A stretch of 64,000 bases of DNA from Bacillus badius NBRC 15713 (GCF_001591605.1 NZ_BCVF01000005.1:62001-126000), one strand, 5' to 3'; shown: positions 17,346 to 26,586, numbered from the stretch's first letter. Program-made: numbers and translations. Notes: a model not told the origin generated them from the sequence alone.

Positions 17346-17430
17346 TTTTATCCCTCCGTGTCACAGAGCAGTTCTGTGCGCCTTCTCTCGGACCAGGCCG
17401 GAACCATCCGCGGAACCCTAGAAAGCATAA
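17338..17430 (-). promoter_or_regulatory. Guanidine-I (ykkC subtype 1) riboswitch aptamer
   Basis: The minus strand shows the conserved ykkC blocks in order: CTAGGGTTCCG (17421-17411), GGCCTGGTCCGAGAG (about 17398-17384), a variable hairpin, and ACGGAGGGATAAAAGCCCGG (about 17360-17342). These are diagnostic of the class that binds guanidinium. It lies directly upstream of the SMR pair. Confidence 0.94.
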
Positions 17431-17501
17431 ACTATTCAAATCATTATGTTTTTAACTTTAGCAACAAATAATTGCACGGTCAATGATCTTTTTGAAAAGA
17501 A

Positions 17502-18467
17502 TCAGGTCGGCTCGGGCACCTCTTTCCAATGTCTTTTCTCGTCATCTTCAATGATGCCGAGAGTGACATCGGCCACTTCAGGTTCGCGGAGCAGCCGGTC
17601 CATCACCCGGAATTTAATATCATCCGCCTGAGCGAGCGAGAGGCCTTTTCTCAACTCAACAATCCCATCAATGTGATAAATCCGTCCCTCCTGAATCATT
17701 CTCATCTTGTAAATATCGACCACATCCGGGTCAGCCAGCATAATGCCAGCCATCTTATTTTCTACCTCCATGGGCGCAGCGACACCAATCAATCCGACCA
17801 TATTGTCATAACCGACACGAAAAGCGACGATGATCATCAATAAACCGATCAATATGGTAATGACGCCATCCGCTGCAAGAAACCCAAAAAACTGGGTAAC
17901 AATAATGCCAAGCAAAGCAAGAACCGCTCCCGAGGTGGCCACTAAATCTTCATAAAATACTAACCGTGTAGCAGGAGAAGCCTTTCCTGCATTTTTAAAA
18001 GCAGTGACGATAATGTTTCCTTGTTTCTCTGCACGCGCTTCTTCCGCAATTTCCTTCATTGCCTTAACTAAAATAAATCCGTCTACAGCAATCGCCGCTG
18101 CCAGCACAAATAAATTCAATAGAAAGTCACTTGGCTCAGACGGATGCTTTAACAGCTTCCAGCCTTTCATAATTGTTTCATAAGCCATAATCGTTACGAC
18201 GATCACCGCTACCATGCAAAAAATATTGATCAGCCGTCCAAAGCCGACCGGAAACCGCTTAGATGGCTTCATTTCAGCCAAGGCGCTGCCGAAGTACACA
18301 AACCCCTGATTCACTGCATCGGCCAGCGAATGCATAGCAGAGGCAAACATTGTCCCGCTGCCGCTGAATGCAGCGGCAATTCCTTTTAAAATAGCAAGTA
18401 CTGTATTGCCAATAGCTGCAATGCCTGACGATGTGTTTCCTTTTTTCAATAATTGAATAAAGCCCAT
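17502..18467 (-). CDS. Cation diffusion facilitator family transporter
   Basis: A 321-residue CDF transporter with about six helices and a cytosolic C-terminal domain. Metal-site motifs are HSLADAVNQ in helix 2 (about residues 46-54) and EDLVATSGA in helix 5, where the common HxxxD is replaced by ExxxA-type residues. This variation is typical of the ZnT9-like branch. CDF proteins exchange divalent metals for protons. The GGGGAGG site precedes the ATG. The C-terminal domain (about 215-310) with the IYHIDGIVELRKG strand is the dimerisation module. The metal is not determinable. Confidence 0.88.
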   Translation of the reverse strand: MGFIQLLKKGNTSSGIAAIGNTVLAILKGIAAAFSGSGTMFASAMHSLADAVNQGFVYFGSALAEMKPSKRFPVGFGRLINIFCMVAVIVVTIMAYETIMKGWKLLKHPSEPSDFLLNLFVLAAAIAVDGFILVKAMKEIAEEARAEKQGNIIVTAFKNAGKASPATRLVFYEDLVATSGAVLALLGIIVTQFFGFLAADGVITILIGLLMIIVAFRVGYDNMVGLIGVAAPMEVENKMAGIMLADPDVVDIYKMRMIQEGRIYHIDGIVELRKGLSLAQADDIKFRVMDRLLREPEVADVTLGIIEDDEKRHWKEVPEPT

Positions 18468-18546
18468 GATTCGCCTCCCCGTTTTTTTATTGCTTTACCC
18501 AGGTTTAACCGTAGTTATCCATACAGACGATCTATTTCAGCAGATA

Positions 18547-18580
18547 GAAAACCAATATAAGAAAACCAATATAAGAAAAC
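18547..18580 (+). repeat. Tandem 14-bp repeat beside a terminator
   Basis: The unit GAAAACCAATATAA occurs twice in exact tandem (18547-18560 and 18561-18574). A third partial copy (GAAAAC) merges into the left arm of the terminator stem. It looks like slippage at a terminator flank. Confidence 0.85.
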
Positions 18581-18618
18581 CCGGAGATTAACATTATTAT
18601 GTTAATCTCCGGGTTTTC
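18575..18618 (-). terminator. Terminator of the chemoreceptor gene
   Basis: A perfect 18-bp stem (18575-18592 with 18601-18618) with an 8-base loop, 25 bases after the chemoreceptor stop codon on the minus strand. Confidence 0.85.
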
Positions 18619-18642
18619 TATTCTTTCGCCGATCTAGAATTC

Positions 18643-20742
18643 TTACACGGTAAAGCGGCTGACCACTTCCTTCAATTCATGGGCAATACTGTTCATCTGT
18701 TCTGTGGATGAGGCCACCCGCCCCGTTTCTCTCTGCTGCTCGGCAGCTGAAGCACTGACTTGTTCAGCAGAGGCGGCGGTCTCCTCTGAGATAGCCGATA
18801 TGCTTTGAATAGATTCGACCGCCTTCTCTTTATATTCCACCATTTCATCTAGCTTCGCAGCTAGCCGCGTGACTAATTCACCCAGCTGGTTAGCAAGTTC
18901 GGCGTTTTCCTTAAATGAAGATTCTGTATGAAGCACCGATTGGTTTTTCACCTCTACCAATTCAATATTCTTCGTAATCACAGCAACTGTTTGCTTGGAC
19001 TCCTCCAGTATTTCCTGGACGGTTTGTTGAATGACATCCGTTTCTTGACGAGATTGCTCGGCAAGCTTTCTTACTTCCTCAGCCACAACAGCGAATCCTT
19101 TTCCATGTTCTCCTGCCCGTGCCGCTTCGATGCTGGCATTTAAAGCAAGCAAATTGGTCTGTGCTGTAATGCCGTGGATGGAAGCGATCACCATGTCAAT
19201 ATTAGCAATTTTTCCGGATAATGTCTGAATCTGCTCTTGAACCTTTTCATTCATCCGGTCGGTATCTTGATTGTGCTCCCGCAGCAGCTGCACCTGAGCC
19301 AGCCCTTGCTCATTTGATTGGCCAGCTTTTACAGATAACTGATTCATGCTAGTAGAGAGAGCAGCCAATGCATCTATTTGTTCGGCAAGGTCGGCCATTA
19401 GCTGATTGGCATCCTCTGTGTCTATCGACTGCTGGGAAGCGCCTTGGGCAATCTCATCAATAGCCGCCGCCACTTGTTCACTCGCGGCAGAGACCTCTTC
19501 AAATGTGTGATGCACCTGACCGGCAGAGTCCTTTAATTGAACAGATGAGTCTTTCACCACATTGATCGCTTCGTTCGTTTTACCGAGCATATCATTAAAG
19601 GCATCTGCGACTAAGCCGATTTCATCCGGACGAATATGCGAGGGATCAATCTTAGTTGTTAAATCACCCGTCGCGGCTTTTTCAATGGCCTCCCTTAAGT
19701 ACGTTAAAGGCTTTAGCTGCCGATGAATGAACCAGGTTGAAACGACAGCCATTAAAAGAATCATCAAAACGGCTGCGGCAATTGTCAGCCATAACACCGT
19801 TTTAAATGTCTGCAAAATACTCGAATTTGGAACAACTGTCTGTACAGACCAGATTTGATTTATTCCTTCAACAGATACCGGAGCAAATGTATTAAACGCC
19901 TTTTCCTTGAGCTGCTTGGAATCCACATATAACGTATCGGCTTTGCGCTCGCCTAAGCGGGAGCGGATGGTCTTCCAATCCAACGCCTCTTCTATATTCG
20001 TCCCGGTTAGCTTTTCATTAATGCTGTTAGCTACCACCAAGCCTTGATCGGTCACAATGCTGGCATAGCCGCCATCTGGCTTCATGTTTCTTACTAGATC
20101 ATTTAAGAACTCAATCGAGAAATCCGCTGTCATCACTCCAATAAACTGCTTGTCTTTGGAAAATAACGGAACAGAAATAGTAGCCATGGAGACAGTTTGA
20201 CCTCCAGCCTCATACTCATAAGGCTCTGTTAAAACCGGTCTTCCCGTTTTCTTAGGAATTAAATACCAGTCGCCCTTTCCTTCCTTTTCATAGCCGTGAA
20301 TAGCCTCTGTTTGAATGCGGCTTTCTTCTTTATATAAATAGGGGATGAAACGGCGGGTTTGATCGGTTAACTCTTTGTTGACAGTTTTCTCAATCGGAAC
20401 CGCATTTTCTTCAAAAACGAGACCCATGCCGAAAATGTTCGGGTTCTCGGAAAGATTCTTCTCAATCATTCGCAAAGCAGACTGCGCTGTCAGCTTTTTA
20501 TCATTATGCAAAGCTTCAAACACGCGCTTTGAAGTGAACAGCATGTTACTCGTTTGTTCAAAGCGCTGGCTTAATTCAGCTGCATATAACTTCGCATGTT
20601 CACTCGCGTATGCCTCTGAATCTTCCACACTTTTATTGTATAGAATCGTATTGGTGACAAAAGAATACACGACAAAAAGCAATAAAAACAAGCCAACAAT
20701 CAGTCCGGACAATTTCCAGGCAATACTTTTCGTCTTTCCCAT
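18643..20742 (-). CDS. Methyl-accepting chemotaxis protein with dCACHE sensor
   Basis: A 699-residue chemoreceptor: TM1 (about 10-30), a large extracellular double-CACHE domain (about 35-310, with [15 protein letters not shown]), TM2 (about 315-340), a HAMP domain, and a long cytoplasmic signalling coiled coil whose hairpin tip contains the invariant [20 protein letters not shown] segment. The ATG at 20742 is preferred, with AGAGGAG eight bases before it; a GTG three codons earlier overlaps that site. A SigD promoter match lies about 145 bases upstream, tying it to the motility regulon. The ligand is probably an amino or organic acid, as for other dCACHE receptors, but unproven. Confidence 0.94.
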   Translation of the reverse strand: MGKTKSIAWKLSGLIVGLFLLLFVVYSFVTNTILYNKSVEDSEAYASEHAKLYAAELSQRFEQTSNMLFTSKRVFEALHNDKKLTAQSALRMIEKNLSENPNIFGMGLVFEENAVPIEKTVNKELTDQTRRFIPYLYKEESRIQTEAIHGYEKEGKGDWYLIPKKTGRPVLTEPYEYEAGGQTVSMATISVPLFSKDKQFIGVMTADFSIEFLNDLVRNMKPDGGYASIVTDQGLVVANSINEKLTGTNIEEALDWKTIRSRLGERKADTLYVDSKQLKEKAFNTFAPVSVEGINQIWSVQTVVPNSSILQTFKTVLWLTIAAAVLMILLMAVVSTWFIHRQLKPLTYLREAIEKAATGDLTTKIDPSHIRPDEIGLVADAFNDMLGKTNEAINVVKDSSVQLKDSAGQVHHTFEEVSAASEQVAAAIDEIAQGASQQSIDTEDANQLMADLAEQIDALAALSTSMNQLSVKAGQSNEQGLAQVQLLREHNQDTDRMNEKVQEQIQTLSGKIANIDMVIASIHGITAQTNLLALNASIEAARAGEHGKGFAVVAEEVRKLAEQSRQETDVIQQTVQEILEESKQTVAVITKNIELVEVKNQSVLHTESSFKENAELANQLGELVTRLAAKLDEMVEYKEKAVESIQSISAISEETAASAEQVSASAAEQQRETGRVASSTEQMNSIAHELKEVVSRFTV

Positions 20743-21060
20743 CTGCTTCACTCCTCTTCTTCGGGCTTAATCACGCCGCGTCCCGTTTTTCATTTCTTTA
20801 TTCATAAGCGAGATTTCTATTTTTTCTGACAAGCCAAAAAACAGCCGTCACTCTTTCACCTATTTTTTCTAAGATGTTCTCTAAATTCATCGGCTGTCCA
20901 TACACAATAGTTAATAGGCGTAAATATTTTTTTATCATTTCCATGACAAAAAGGCCGGGGAACCAGCTCTCTCCCATTCATTTGTAGTAAATTTTTCCTC
21001 AAATGTTTTTTATTTGGATTATACTATTAAGAAAAAACCGAGCAGCGAAAGGAGAGCGGA
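20743..21060. other. Divergent intergenic region (chemoreceptor / lipoprotein)
   Basis: It contains the SigD promoter of the chemoreceptor on the minus strand and, near the right end, a TATACT -10-like element at about 21017-21022 for the rightward lipoprotein gene, whose ATG follows GAAAGGAGAG. No small gene was found. Confidence 0.5.
20887..20913 (-). promoter_or_regulatory. SigD-type promoter of the chemoreceptor gene
   Basis: On the minus strand TAAC (20913-20910), a 15-base spacer and GCCGATGA (20894-20887) match the SigD consensus TAAA-N15-GCCGATAT with exact spacing. Confidence 0.8.
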
Positions 21061-21669
21061 ATGAAACAACTATTAAAGCGGGGACTTATCATTGCCGTCG
21101 GATTATTGGCGGCTGGATGTGCAGCTGGTGAGAAAAATCAAACGCCGGCTAGCACGGAATTAACAGTGGCACCTTACACTCTCAGCGAGAAAGAGGAAGA
21201 ATTAATTAGCAAAACAGGGGTCAGCCATATCGAATTTTTCACATTAGACGGTACATTGAAAAAAGGGGAGGACATTCAGTACACCATCGTTTTGTATGAA
21301 AAAGGAAAGTTCAAGCAAAACATGCTTTTCTCCTATGGTGAGCAGGAAAACAAATTTAAAGACAAACTGATTTCTTTCGGCATGCGCGCTGCAGATGGGG
21401 ATAAACAGGCCATCACCCTGCTGGAGGGATCGCCAGACGGCCTATCTTCTACAGAATTCAGCCATAAAGCAACAGGCTGGACATTCAGCTCCCTGATTCA
21501 TGAAAAGGTCACATTAAAGAAAAACAAGCCCCTGTATTTGGCAGGCTGGGCAGGCACATCGAAGAACACGATGCGGAGCCTCAACAGCGAACACGGGGAG
21601 CTTCCGGAAGGGTTGAAGGAGATGGAAGTAGCCTTGTTGTACAAAATAGAATGGACGGACGCTGAATAA
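21061..21669 (+). CDS. Lipoprotein, unknown function
   Basis: A 202-residue lipoprotein with lipobox LAAGC (cysteine about residue 20). The mature part is a beta-rich domain (FFTLDGTLKKGEDIQYTIVLYEKG, listed here as its start DGTLKKGEDI), with several Ser/Thr and aromatic strands and an acidic C-terminus. GAAAGGAGAG lies just before the ATG. It stands alone between a divergent chemoreceptor and the AIM24 gene. I do not recognise the family. Confidence 0.75.
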   Translation: MKQLLKRGLIIAVGLLAAGCAAGEKNQTPASTELTVAPYTLSEKEEELISKTGVSHIEFFTLDGTLKKGEDIQYTIVLYEKGKFKQNMLFSYGEQENKFKDKLISFGMRAADGDKQAITLLEGSPDGLSSTEFSHKATGWTFSSLIHEKVTLKKNKPLYLAGWAGTSKNTMRSLNSEHGELPEGLKEMEVALLYKIEWTDAE

Positions 21670-21772
21670 AGAATGAATGAGCGCTGCTCCTGCTTTTACA
21701 AAACATTTTAAAAAGAATGAAACCTTTTTGAAAAAATTACCGTACTATTTTGTATAAGAAGGAGGAGTTTTG

Positions 21773-22564
21773 ATGAATAACCATGAAATTGATTACAAGA
21801 TTTATGGAGACGATATGCAATTTGTCGAAGTAGAACTGGACCCAAAAGAAACCGTGATCGCTGAGGCAGGCAGCTTGATGATGATGGAGGATGGGATTGA
21901 AATGGAGACTGTCTTCGGTGACGGATCATCTAACCAAGGCAGCGGGTTGATGGGGAAACTGCTTGGTGCAGGCAAACGGGTGCTAACCGGGGAAAGCTTA
22001 TTCATGACCACATTTACTAATGAAGGACAAGAAAAGAAGCACGTTTCTTTCGCCTCTCCATACCCGGGCAAAATCATTCCGATGGACTTGAGTGCGCTGA
22101 ATGGAAAAGTGATCTGTCAAAAAGATGCCTTCCTGGCAGCCGCAAAAGGCGTATCTGTCGGCATTGAGCTGCAGCGCAAACTGGGTGTCGGCTTCTTCGG
22201 CGGCGAAGGATTCATTATGCAAAAGCTTGAAGGCGATGGCATGGCATTTGTGCATGCCGGCGGAACGATCCATGAAAAAACATTGGCGCCTGGCGAAGTG
22301 CTGCGGATTGATACCGGCTGCCTGGTGGCAATGACAAGAGACGTTCATTATAATATCGAGATGGTAAAAGGTGTAAAAACAGCCTTATTCGGCGGCGAAG
22401 GACTCTTCTTGGCGACATTGCGCGGTCCGGGAACCGTGTGGGTTCAATCACTTCCATTCAGCCGTCTGGCCAGCCGTGTCTTTGCCTCTATGCCAGCGAC
22501 AGGCAAAGGAAAAGACGAAAGCGGAATCGGCGGGCTGTTCAATATGTTCAGCGATAACGATTAA
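21773..22564 (+). CDS. AIM24 / TIGR00266 family protein
   Basis: A 263-residue protein of the AIM24 (TIGR00266) family: an all-beta, glycine-rich sequence with duplicated strands and typical motifs EAGSLMMMEDGIEMET (about 24-39) and FLAAAKGVSVGIELQRKLG (about 120). The family is found in bacteria and mitochondria and has been linked to membrane organisation, but has no established biochemical role. The ATG at 21773 is spaced 7 bases from GGAGG; a TTG three bases earlier is possible but less likely. It is followed by a strong terminator. Confidence 0.88.
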   Translation: MNNHEIDYKIYGDDMQFVEVELDPKETVIAEAGSLMMMEDGIEMETVFGDGSSNQGSGLMGKLLGAGKRVLTGESLFMTTFTNEGQEKKHVSFASPYPGKIIPMDLSALNGKVICQKDAFLAAAKGVSVGIELQRKLGVGFFGGEGFIMQKLEGDGMAFVHAGGTIHEKTLAPGEVLRIDTGCLVAMTRDVHYNIEMVKGVKTALFGGEGLFLATLRGPGTVWVQSLPFSRLASRVFASMPATGKGKDESGIGGLFNMFSDND

Positions 22565-22613
22565 AGAAACGCACTGGCAGCGGCTTGTAACTTCTGCAAG
22601 CCCGCCAGCGACG

Positions 22614-22649
22614 AAAAGGGTGTCCGGACAATGTTCCGGACACCCTTTT
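22614..22649. terminator. Bidirectional terminator (AIM24 / WrbA)
   Basis: A perfect 15-bp stem (22614-22628 with 22635-22649) with a 6-base loop lies between convergent genes, with AAAA and TTTT at its base on both strands. Confidence 0.9.
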
Positions 22650-22664
22650 CATCACTTATTTTGT

Positions 22665-23276
22665 TCACTGCATGCCATTTTTAATGGCTTTGGCAACGGC
22701 CACTGTTCGTTTCGCCTGGTGCTTCACAGCCTCTTCCACATTTTCCTTCATTTTGCCGTCCTGATCGACTGTAACAGAGGTGCCATACGGGTTGCCGCCA
22801 GCAGCAAACACCGCTTCTCCCGTATAGCCGGGTGCTGCGATGATCGCTCCCCAATGATACATCGTCGTATACAATTGCAAAATCGTCTGTTCCTGTCCGC
22901 CATGCGGATTTTGCGCTGACGTCATCGCGCTCACCGCCTTGTTTGCCAGCTTCCCTTTCGCCCACGCCCCTCCGGTTGTATCAATAAACTGCTTCACTTG
23001 TCCAGGGACATTTCCAAAACGGGTGGGCACACTGAACACAATGGCATCCGCCCAGACAAGATCATCAACAGTTACTTCAGGCACCTCTTTCGTTGCTTCA
23101 TGGTGAGCTTTCCAGGCTGCATTGGATTCAATCGCCTCCGGCGGCGCAATCTCCGGCACCTTTAGCACTTTCACTTCAGCACCTGCAGCTTTAGCTCCTT
23201 CTTCTGCCCATCTGGCCAACTGATAATTGGTGCCTGTCGAGCTGTAATAAACAATGGCTGCTTTTACACTTTCCAT
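22665..23276 (-). CDS. wrbA: NAD(P)H:quinone oxidoreductase, WrbA family
   Basis: A 203-residue flavodoxin-like protein. The FMN phosphate loop YYSSTGTNYQLA is near residue 10, the PTRFGNVPGQVKQFIDTTG segment near residue 84, and AQNPHGGQEQTILQLYT near residue 120, all typical of type IV quinone reductases. It reduces quinones by two electrons and protects against redox stress. The ATG at 23276 is chosen because AAAGGAGA precedes it; an upstream in-frame start would overlap this site. It is a single gene between two terminators. Confidence 0.93.
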   Translation of the reverse strand: MESVKAAIVYYSSTGTNYQLARWAEEGAKAAGAEVKVLKVPEIAPPEAIESNAAWKAHHEATKEVPEVTVDDLVWADAIVFSVPTRFGNVPGQVKQFIDTTGGAWAKGKLANKAVSAMTSAQNPHGGQEQTILQLYTTMYHWGAIIAAPGYTGEAVFAAGGNPYGTSVTVDQDGKMKENVEEAVKHQAKRTVAVAKAIKNGMQ

Positions 23277-23500
23277 TTTGAATCTCCTTTCTATCACGTA
23301 TTACACATTCATTCTTCACCTGTTTTTCACTATCTATTCTCAAACTTCCCCCTCTGACTAACAGCTAAACAGCCTCGACTCCAACGATTCAGACAAGAGC
23401 CTGACACGCTTGATTGCCAGCTTTTCTTCACGTTGAACAAATCAGCTGTTCTATTTCAGTCTATAAAGGAGGGAGGATTGACAGTAAACCGATGCCGATT

Positions 23501-23539
23501 AAAAGAAGAAGACCCGAAAGCAAAGGCTTTCAGGTCTTC
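23501..23539 (-). terminator. Terminator of the Bcr/CflA transporter gene
   Basis: A 14-bp stem with one mismatch (23508-23521 with 23526-23539) is followed on the minus strand by TTCTTCTTTTAATC, directly after the stop codon. Confidence 0.8.
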
Positions 23540-23540
23540 C

Positions 23541-24764
23541 TTAATGAGCTTTCCGGCATAAAAGCATGTAAGAGAACACGGCCGCCAAGTGACAGCCGAC
23601 CATAATGATTCCCATCGGCAAAGTAGTGCTTCCGGCGCCAATACCGGCAAGCGGCGCTGCCAGAGCGCCAAAAATATAAGGCATAAGGCCAAGAAATGCC
23701 GATGCGCTTCCAGCTGTTTGTTCCTTATTATTCATTGCTAGCGAAAAACACGTGGTCGATACGACCCCCACGCTTGACACAGCGAACACGAGCGGAATCA
23801 GAACAGCTATTAAATGGGCTTCTATAGCGAGCATCAGCAGCATAAGGGCGCTGCCCCCAAGCGCCATCACAAGTCCGGCCTTCAGTAAAGCGGATTCGCC
23901 GATTTTCCCGGCAAGCTGACCGGTCATTTGCGTAGCAACAACAATGCCCAGGCCATTGACCGCAAAGCATAAACTAAAAGCTTGAGGTGATAATCCGAAG
24001 AAGTCCTGCAATACAAACGGCGATCCCGCTATATAAGCGAACATGGCCGCCATAACAAACCCTTGCACCAGACAATAGCCCATAAATACTTTGTCTGTCA
24101 TTAATAGTTTAAAAGTAGAGAGGGTTTGTTTGATCCCCCCGGCAGACTGCCGCTCCGCCGCAAGTGTTTCAGGCATGCCGGCAAATACCGCAAACAAAGT
24201 AATCGCTCCCACGATCGCAAGCACACCAAATACACCAGGCCAGGACACGAAGGAAAGCAGCTGCCCGCCGATCACCGGTGCCGCGATCGGAGCCACTCCG
24301 TTCACCAGCATCGTCAAAGCGAAGAACTTGGTCAGTTCCGACCCGGAATAAAGATCCCGAATCACCGCCCGCGAAATGACGATTCCCGCTGCGGCCGCAG
24401 TTCCTTGGACAAACCGCATCGCAATAAGTCCCCAAATGGAAGGCATGATCACACATAGAACAGAAGCGGCCGTAAAAATAACAAGCCCCGCCATCAGCGG
24501 CTTCCTTCTCCCATTCGCATCACTTAAAGGCCCCGCGACTACCTGCCCTGCCGCCAGGCCAATTAAAAAGGCGGTCAAGCTAAGCTGAGCAACAGATGCT
24601 GATGCGTGTAAATCATTCGCCAAAATCGGCAAAGCCGGCAAGTACATATCCACCGATAACGGTCCAAATGCCGACAGCGAACCAAGCAATACAATCATCC
24701 ATAACCGATTGGGCCGTCTCATAGCCTCTTTCTGCGGCAATGGCTTTAATGCAGATTGTTTCAC
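23541..24764 (-). CDS. Bcr/CflA family drug resistance MFS transporter
   Basis: A 407-residue transporter with 12 predicted helices. The DHA1 Bcr/CflA signature is visible: SVDMYLPALPILANDL in helix 1, GPLSDANGRRKPLM in loop 2-3 (motif A) and RFVQGTAAAAGIVISRAVIRD (shown partly as RFVQGTAAAAG) in helix 4. Such proteins export bicyclomycin, chloramphenicol-like compounds or sulfonamides by proton antiport. The GTG start has AAGGAGGGG close upstream. It is divergent from a LacI-type repressor across 168 bases, but no full palindromic operator of that repressor was seen in front of this gene. Confidence 0.92.
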   Translation of the reverse strand: MKQSALKPLPQKEAMRRPNRLWMIVLLGSLSAFGPLSVDMYLPALPILANDLHASASVAQLSLTAFLIGLAAGQVVAGPLSDANGRRKPLMAGLVIFTAASVLCVIMPSIWGLIAMRFVQGTAAAAGIVISRAVIRDLYSGSELTKFFALTMLVNGVAPIAAPVIGGQLLSFVSWPGVFGVLAIVGAITLFAVFAGMPETLAAERQSAGGIKQTLSTFKLLMTDKVFMGYCLVQGFVMAAMFAYIAGSPFVLQDFFGLSPQAFSLCFAVNGLGIVVATQMTGQLAGKIGESALLKAGLVMALGGSALMLLMLAIEAHLIAVLIPLVFAVSSVGVVSTTCFSLAMNNKEQTAGSASAFLGLMPYIFGALAAPLAGIGAGSTTLPMGIIMVGCHLAAVFSYMLLCRKAH

Positions 24765-24932
24765 CCTTTCCCCTCCTTGTCCCTATGATAATGGTTGCGC
24801 CATCTATTTTTTTCCATCATACACTATGTCGTTTCTATACACTAGCCGTCCCAACAAGGATTCATCCTTTCTGCCTAAATTTAGAATAGTGTATAATAGG
24901 AACCGATAGAAAGAGACATAGGGGATGAGAAA

Positions 24933-25925
24933 ATGAAAACCATCGCGGATATTGCGAAGCTTGCCGGCGTAGCAAAAAGCACTGTATCCCGGTACTTAAA
25001 CGGCGGTTCTGTCAGCGAACAAATGAAAAAAAGGCTTGAAGCGATTATTGAGGAAACAGGCTACACACCTAACACCTTTGCCCAAAGCTTGAAGGCAAAG
25101 AAAACCAATATGATCGGCACGATCGTCCCCGGCCTCGATTCATACGAAACGTCACAAATTCTGACTGGCATTGACAATGAATTGCGCAAGTGGAATAGCC
25201 ACATGCTGGTGTCAAACACCAATCAAAATCTGGCCCGCGAGCTTGAACTTATTTATAGGCTGGCAAAGCAAAAGGTTGCCGGCATTATTTTACTGGCTAC
25301 GGAAATTACAGAGGCGCACTTGCAGGCCTTTCAGGAAATCGCTATCCCTGTCCTCCTTGTCGGCCAGCAGCACGAAGAAGTGCACAGTCTCGTTCACAAT
25401 GATGAAGAAGCCGGCTACGCCATCGGAAAATACATTATTGAACAGGGCCATAGGCGTCTGGCGTTTCTGGGAGTCAGCGAACAAAATATCGCCATCGGCA
25501 TCAATAGAAAAGAAGGTTTTAAGCGGGCAGTAAGAGAAGCGAACGGCTGTGAAGTGCATTTTTTCGAAACTGGCTTTACGATGAAAGAAGCAGCCGAAGG
25601 CGCACTTGCGGTTTTTGAAGGCTACTTCCCTTCTGCTCTGATTTGTGCAACAGACGACATCGCCATCGGTGCGGTCAAAGCTGCCTACAAAAAGGGGATG
25701 CATGTTCCAGCTAACATCTCAGTTACCGGATTTGGCGGCTACAGCATTACCGAGATGATGAATCCCGCTTTAACAACAGTGAAGCTCCATTTCATCGAAG
25801 CCGGTGAAAAAGCTGCCCGTCACATAATCAAATTGGCCAATGGGGAAGACATCCCCAAGCTCATTTATTCAGGCTTTGAAATTATCGCAAGAGAGAGTGT
25901 CGACAAGCGCTTTGCCCCTGGCTGA
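24933..25925 (+). CDS. LacI family transcriptional repressor (ScrR/SacR-like)
   Basis: A 330-residue LacI-type regulator: an N-terminal helix-turn-helix (TIADIAKLAGVAKSTVSRYL, residues 3-22), a hinge helix, and a periplasmic-binding-protein-like effector domain (about 60-325). The N-terminus closely resembles sucrose operon repressors of Firmicutes, an assignment from memory. A TATAAT and a half-site GGAACCG (24899-24905) lie in its promoter, suggesting autoregulation. Two perfect GAACCGGTTC palindromes lie 107-170 bases downstream of its stop codon, but no operon follows them. The expected sugar genes are therefore missing. Confidence 0.88.
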   Translation: MKTIADIAKLAGVAKSTVSRYLNGGSVSEQMKKRLEAIIEETGYTPNTFAQSLKAKKTNMIGTIVPGLDSYETSQILTGIDNELRKWNSHMLVSNTNQNLARELELIYRLAKQKVAGIILLATEITEAHLQAFQEIAIPVLLVGQQHEEVHSLVHNDEEAGYAIGKYIIEQGHRRLAFLGVSEQNIAIGINRKEGFKRAVREANGCEVHFFETGFTMKEAAEGALAVFEGYFPSALICATDDIAIGAVKAAYKKGMHVPANISVTGFGGYSITEMMNPALTTVKLHFIEAGEKAARHIIKLANGEDIPKLIYSGFEIIARESVDKRFAPG

Positions 25926-26031
25926 TTGCTATATTCATCTCATGTATAGCAGAAGAGAGGACAACTATTTGATTAGCAAAAAGTTCGCCTCCCATTCCAG
26001 CCAGCCGGGGCATATTTTTATTGTCCTTTTC

Positions 26032-26043
26032 GGAACCGGTTCC
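26032..26043 (+). promoter_or_regulatory. LacI-family operator O1
   Basis: GGAACCGGTTCC is a perfect 12-bp palindrome with the central CG step typical of LacI-family operators. It lies just downstream of the LacI-type gene and 53 bp (centre to centre) from a second copy. Confidence 0.75.
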
Positions 26044-26084
26044 TTAGTTTTGGAACAAAAATCGATTTTTTATCCATTTTTACA

Positions 26085-26095
26085 GAACCGGTTCC
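26085..26095 (+). promoter_or_regulatory. LacI-family operator O2
   Basis: GAACCGGTTC is a perfect 10-bp palindrome extended by C. Between O1 and O2 lie TTGGAA (26049-26054) and a weak TATCCA, a possible rightward promoter framed by both operators, and a palindrome around ATCGAT. Confidence 0.75.
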
Positions 26096-26282
26096 AAATT
26101 CAGTAATAACAAGGCTTTTTGCATGTATCGAATTCCTTCATTCTTTTCTCTCCTCCCCGTTATCAAGCTGGCGGATCAAACCAGCCAGAAGGCTTGTAGC
26201 GTTTTGTTTAACACAATTCGACAAGTCTATTATGTTGATTTCTATTTTGGAATACTAATTACTATACCTTGCGACAATCCTC

Positions 26283-26331
26283 ATTCACTTTTTATGCATA
26301 TATTATGAATGACATTGCATAAAAAGTGAAT
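26283..26331. repeat. Spaced 16-bp perfect inverted repeat
   Basis: ATTCACTTTTTATGCA (26283-26298) and its exact complement TGCATAAAAAGTGAAT (26316-26331) are separated by 17 bases. It is too AT-rich and too widely spaced for a standard terminator. It could be the end of a small mobile repeat or a regulator site. Confidence 0.8.
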
Positions 26332-26537
26332 AAATCATACATACCCTAAGCTGACTTCCAGCCGGTTTGTTCGCTTTTCGGCCCTTTCCTTTTGAAAAAA
26401 TCCGGGAAATAACTCGTTGTTTTCTTCAGCCAGACAACCCTTTGTGCAGATTTTCTTTTCGTTTTTTCGCAAAAAATCTTTGCGCTAAACTTATAATTCG
26501 ACTTTTTTCCGCTTTTATTTTTGGCTCCTTCATCCAA

Positions 26538-26586
26538 AAAATAGCCGTTGGCCGTCATCTATGTAGTGACGGCCAACGGCTATTTT
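26538..26586. terminator. Strong bidirectional hairpin terminator
   Basis: A perfect 20-bp stem (26538-26557 with 26567-26586) with a 9-base loop, A-run on the left and T-run on the right. It can serve the leftward flavin reductase transcript, though it lies about 200 bases beyond that stop codon. It may originally have ended a gene now lost. Confidence 0.85.
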
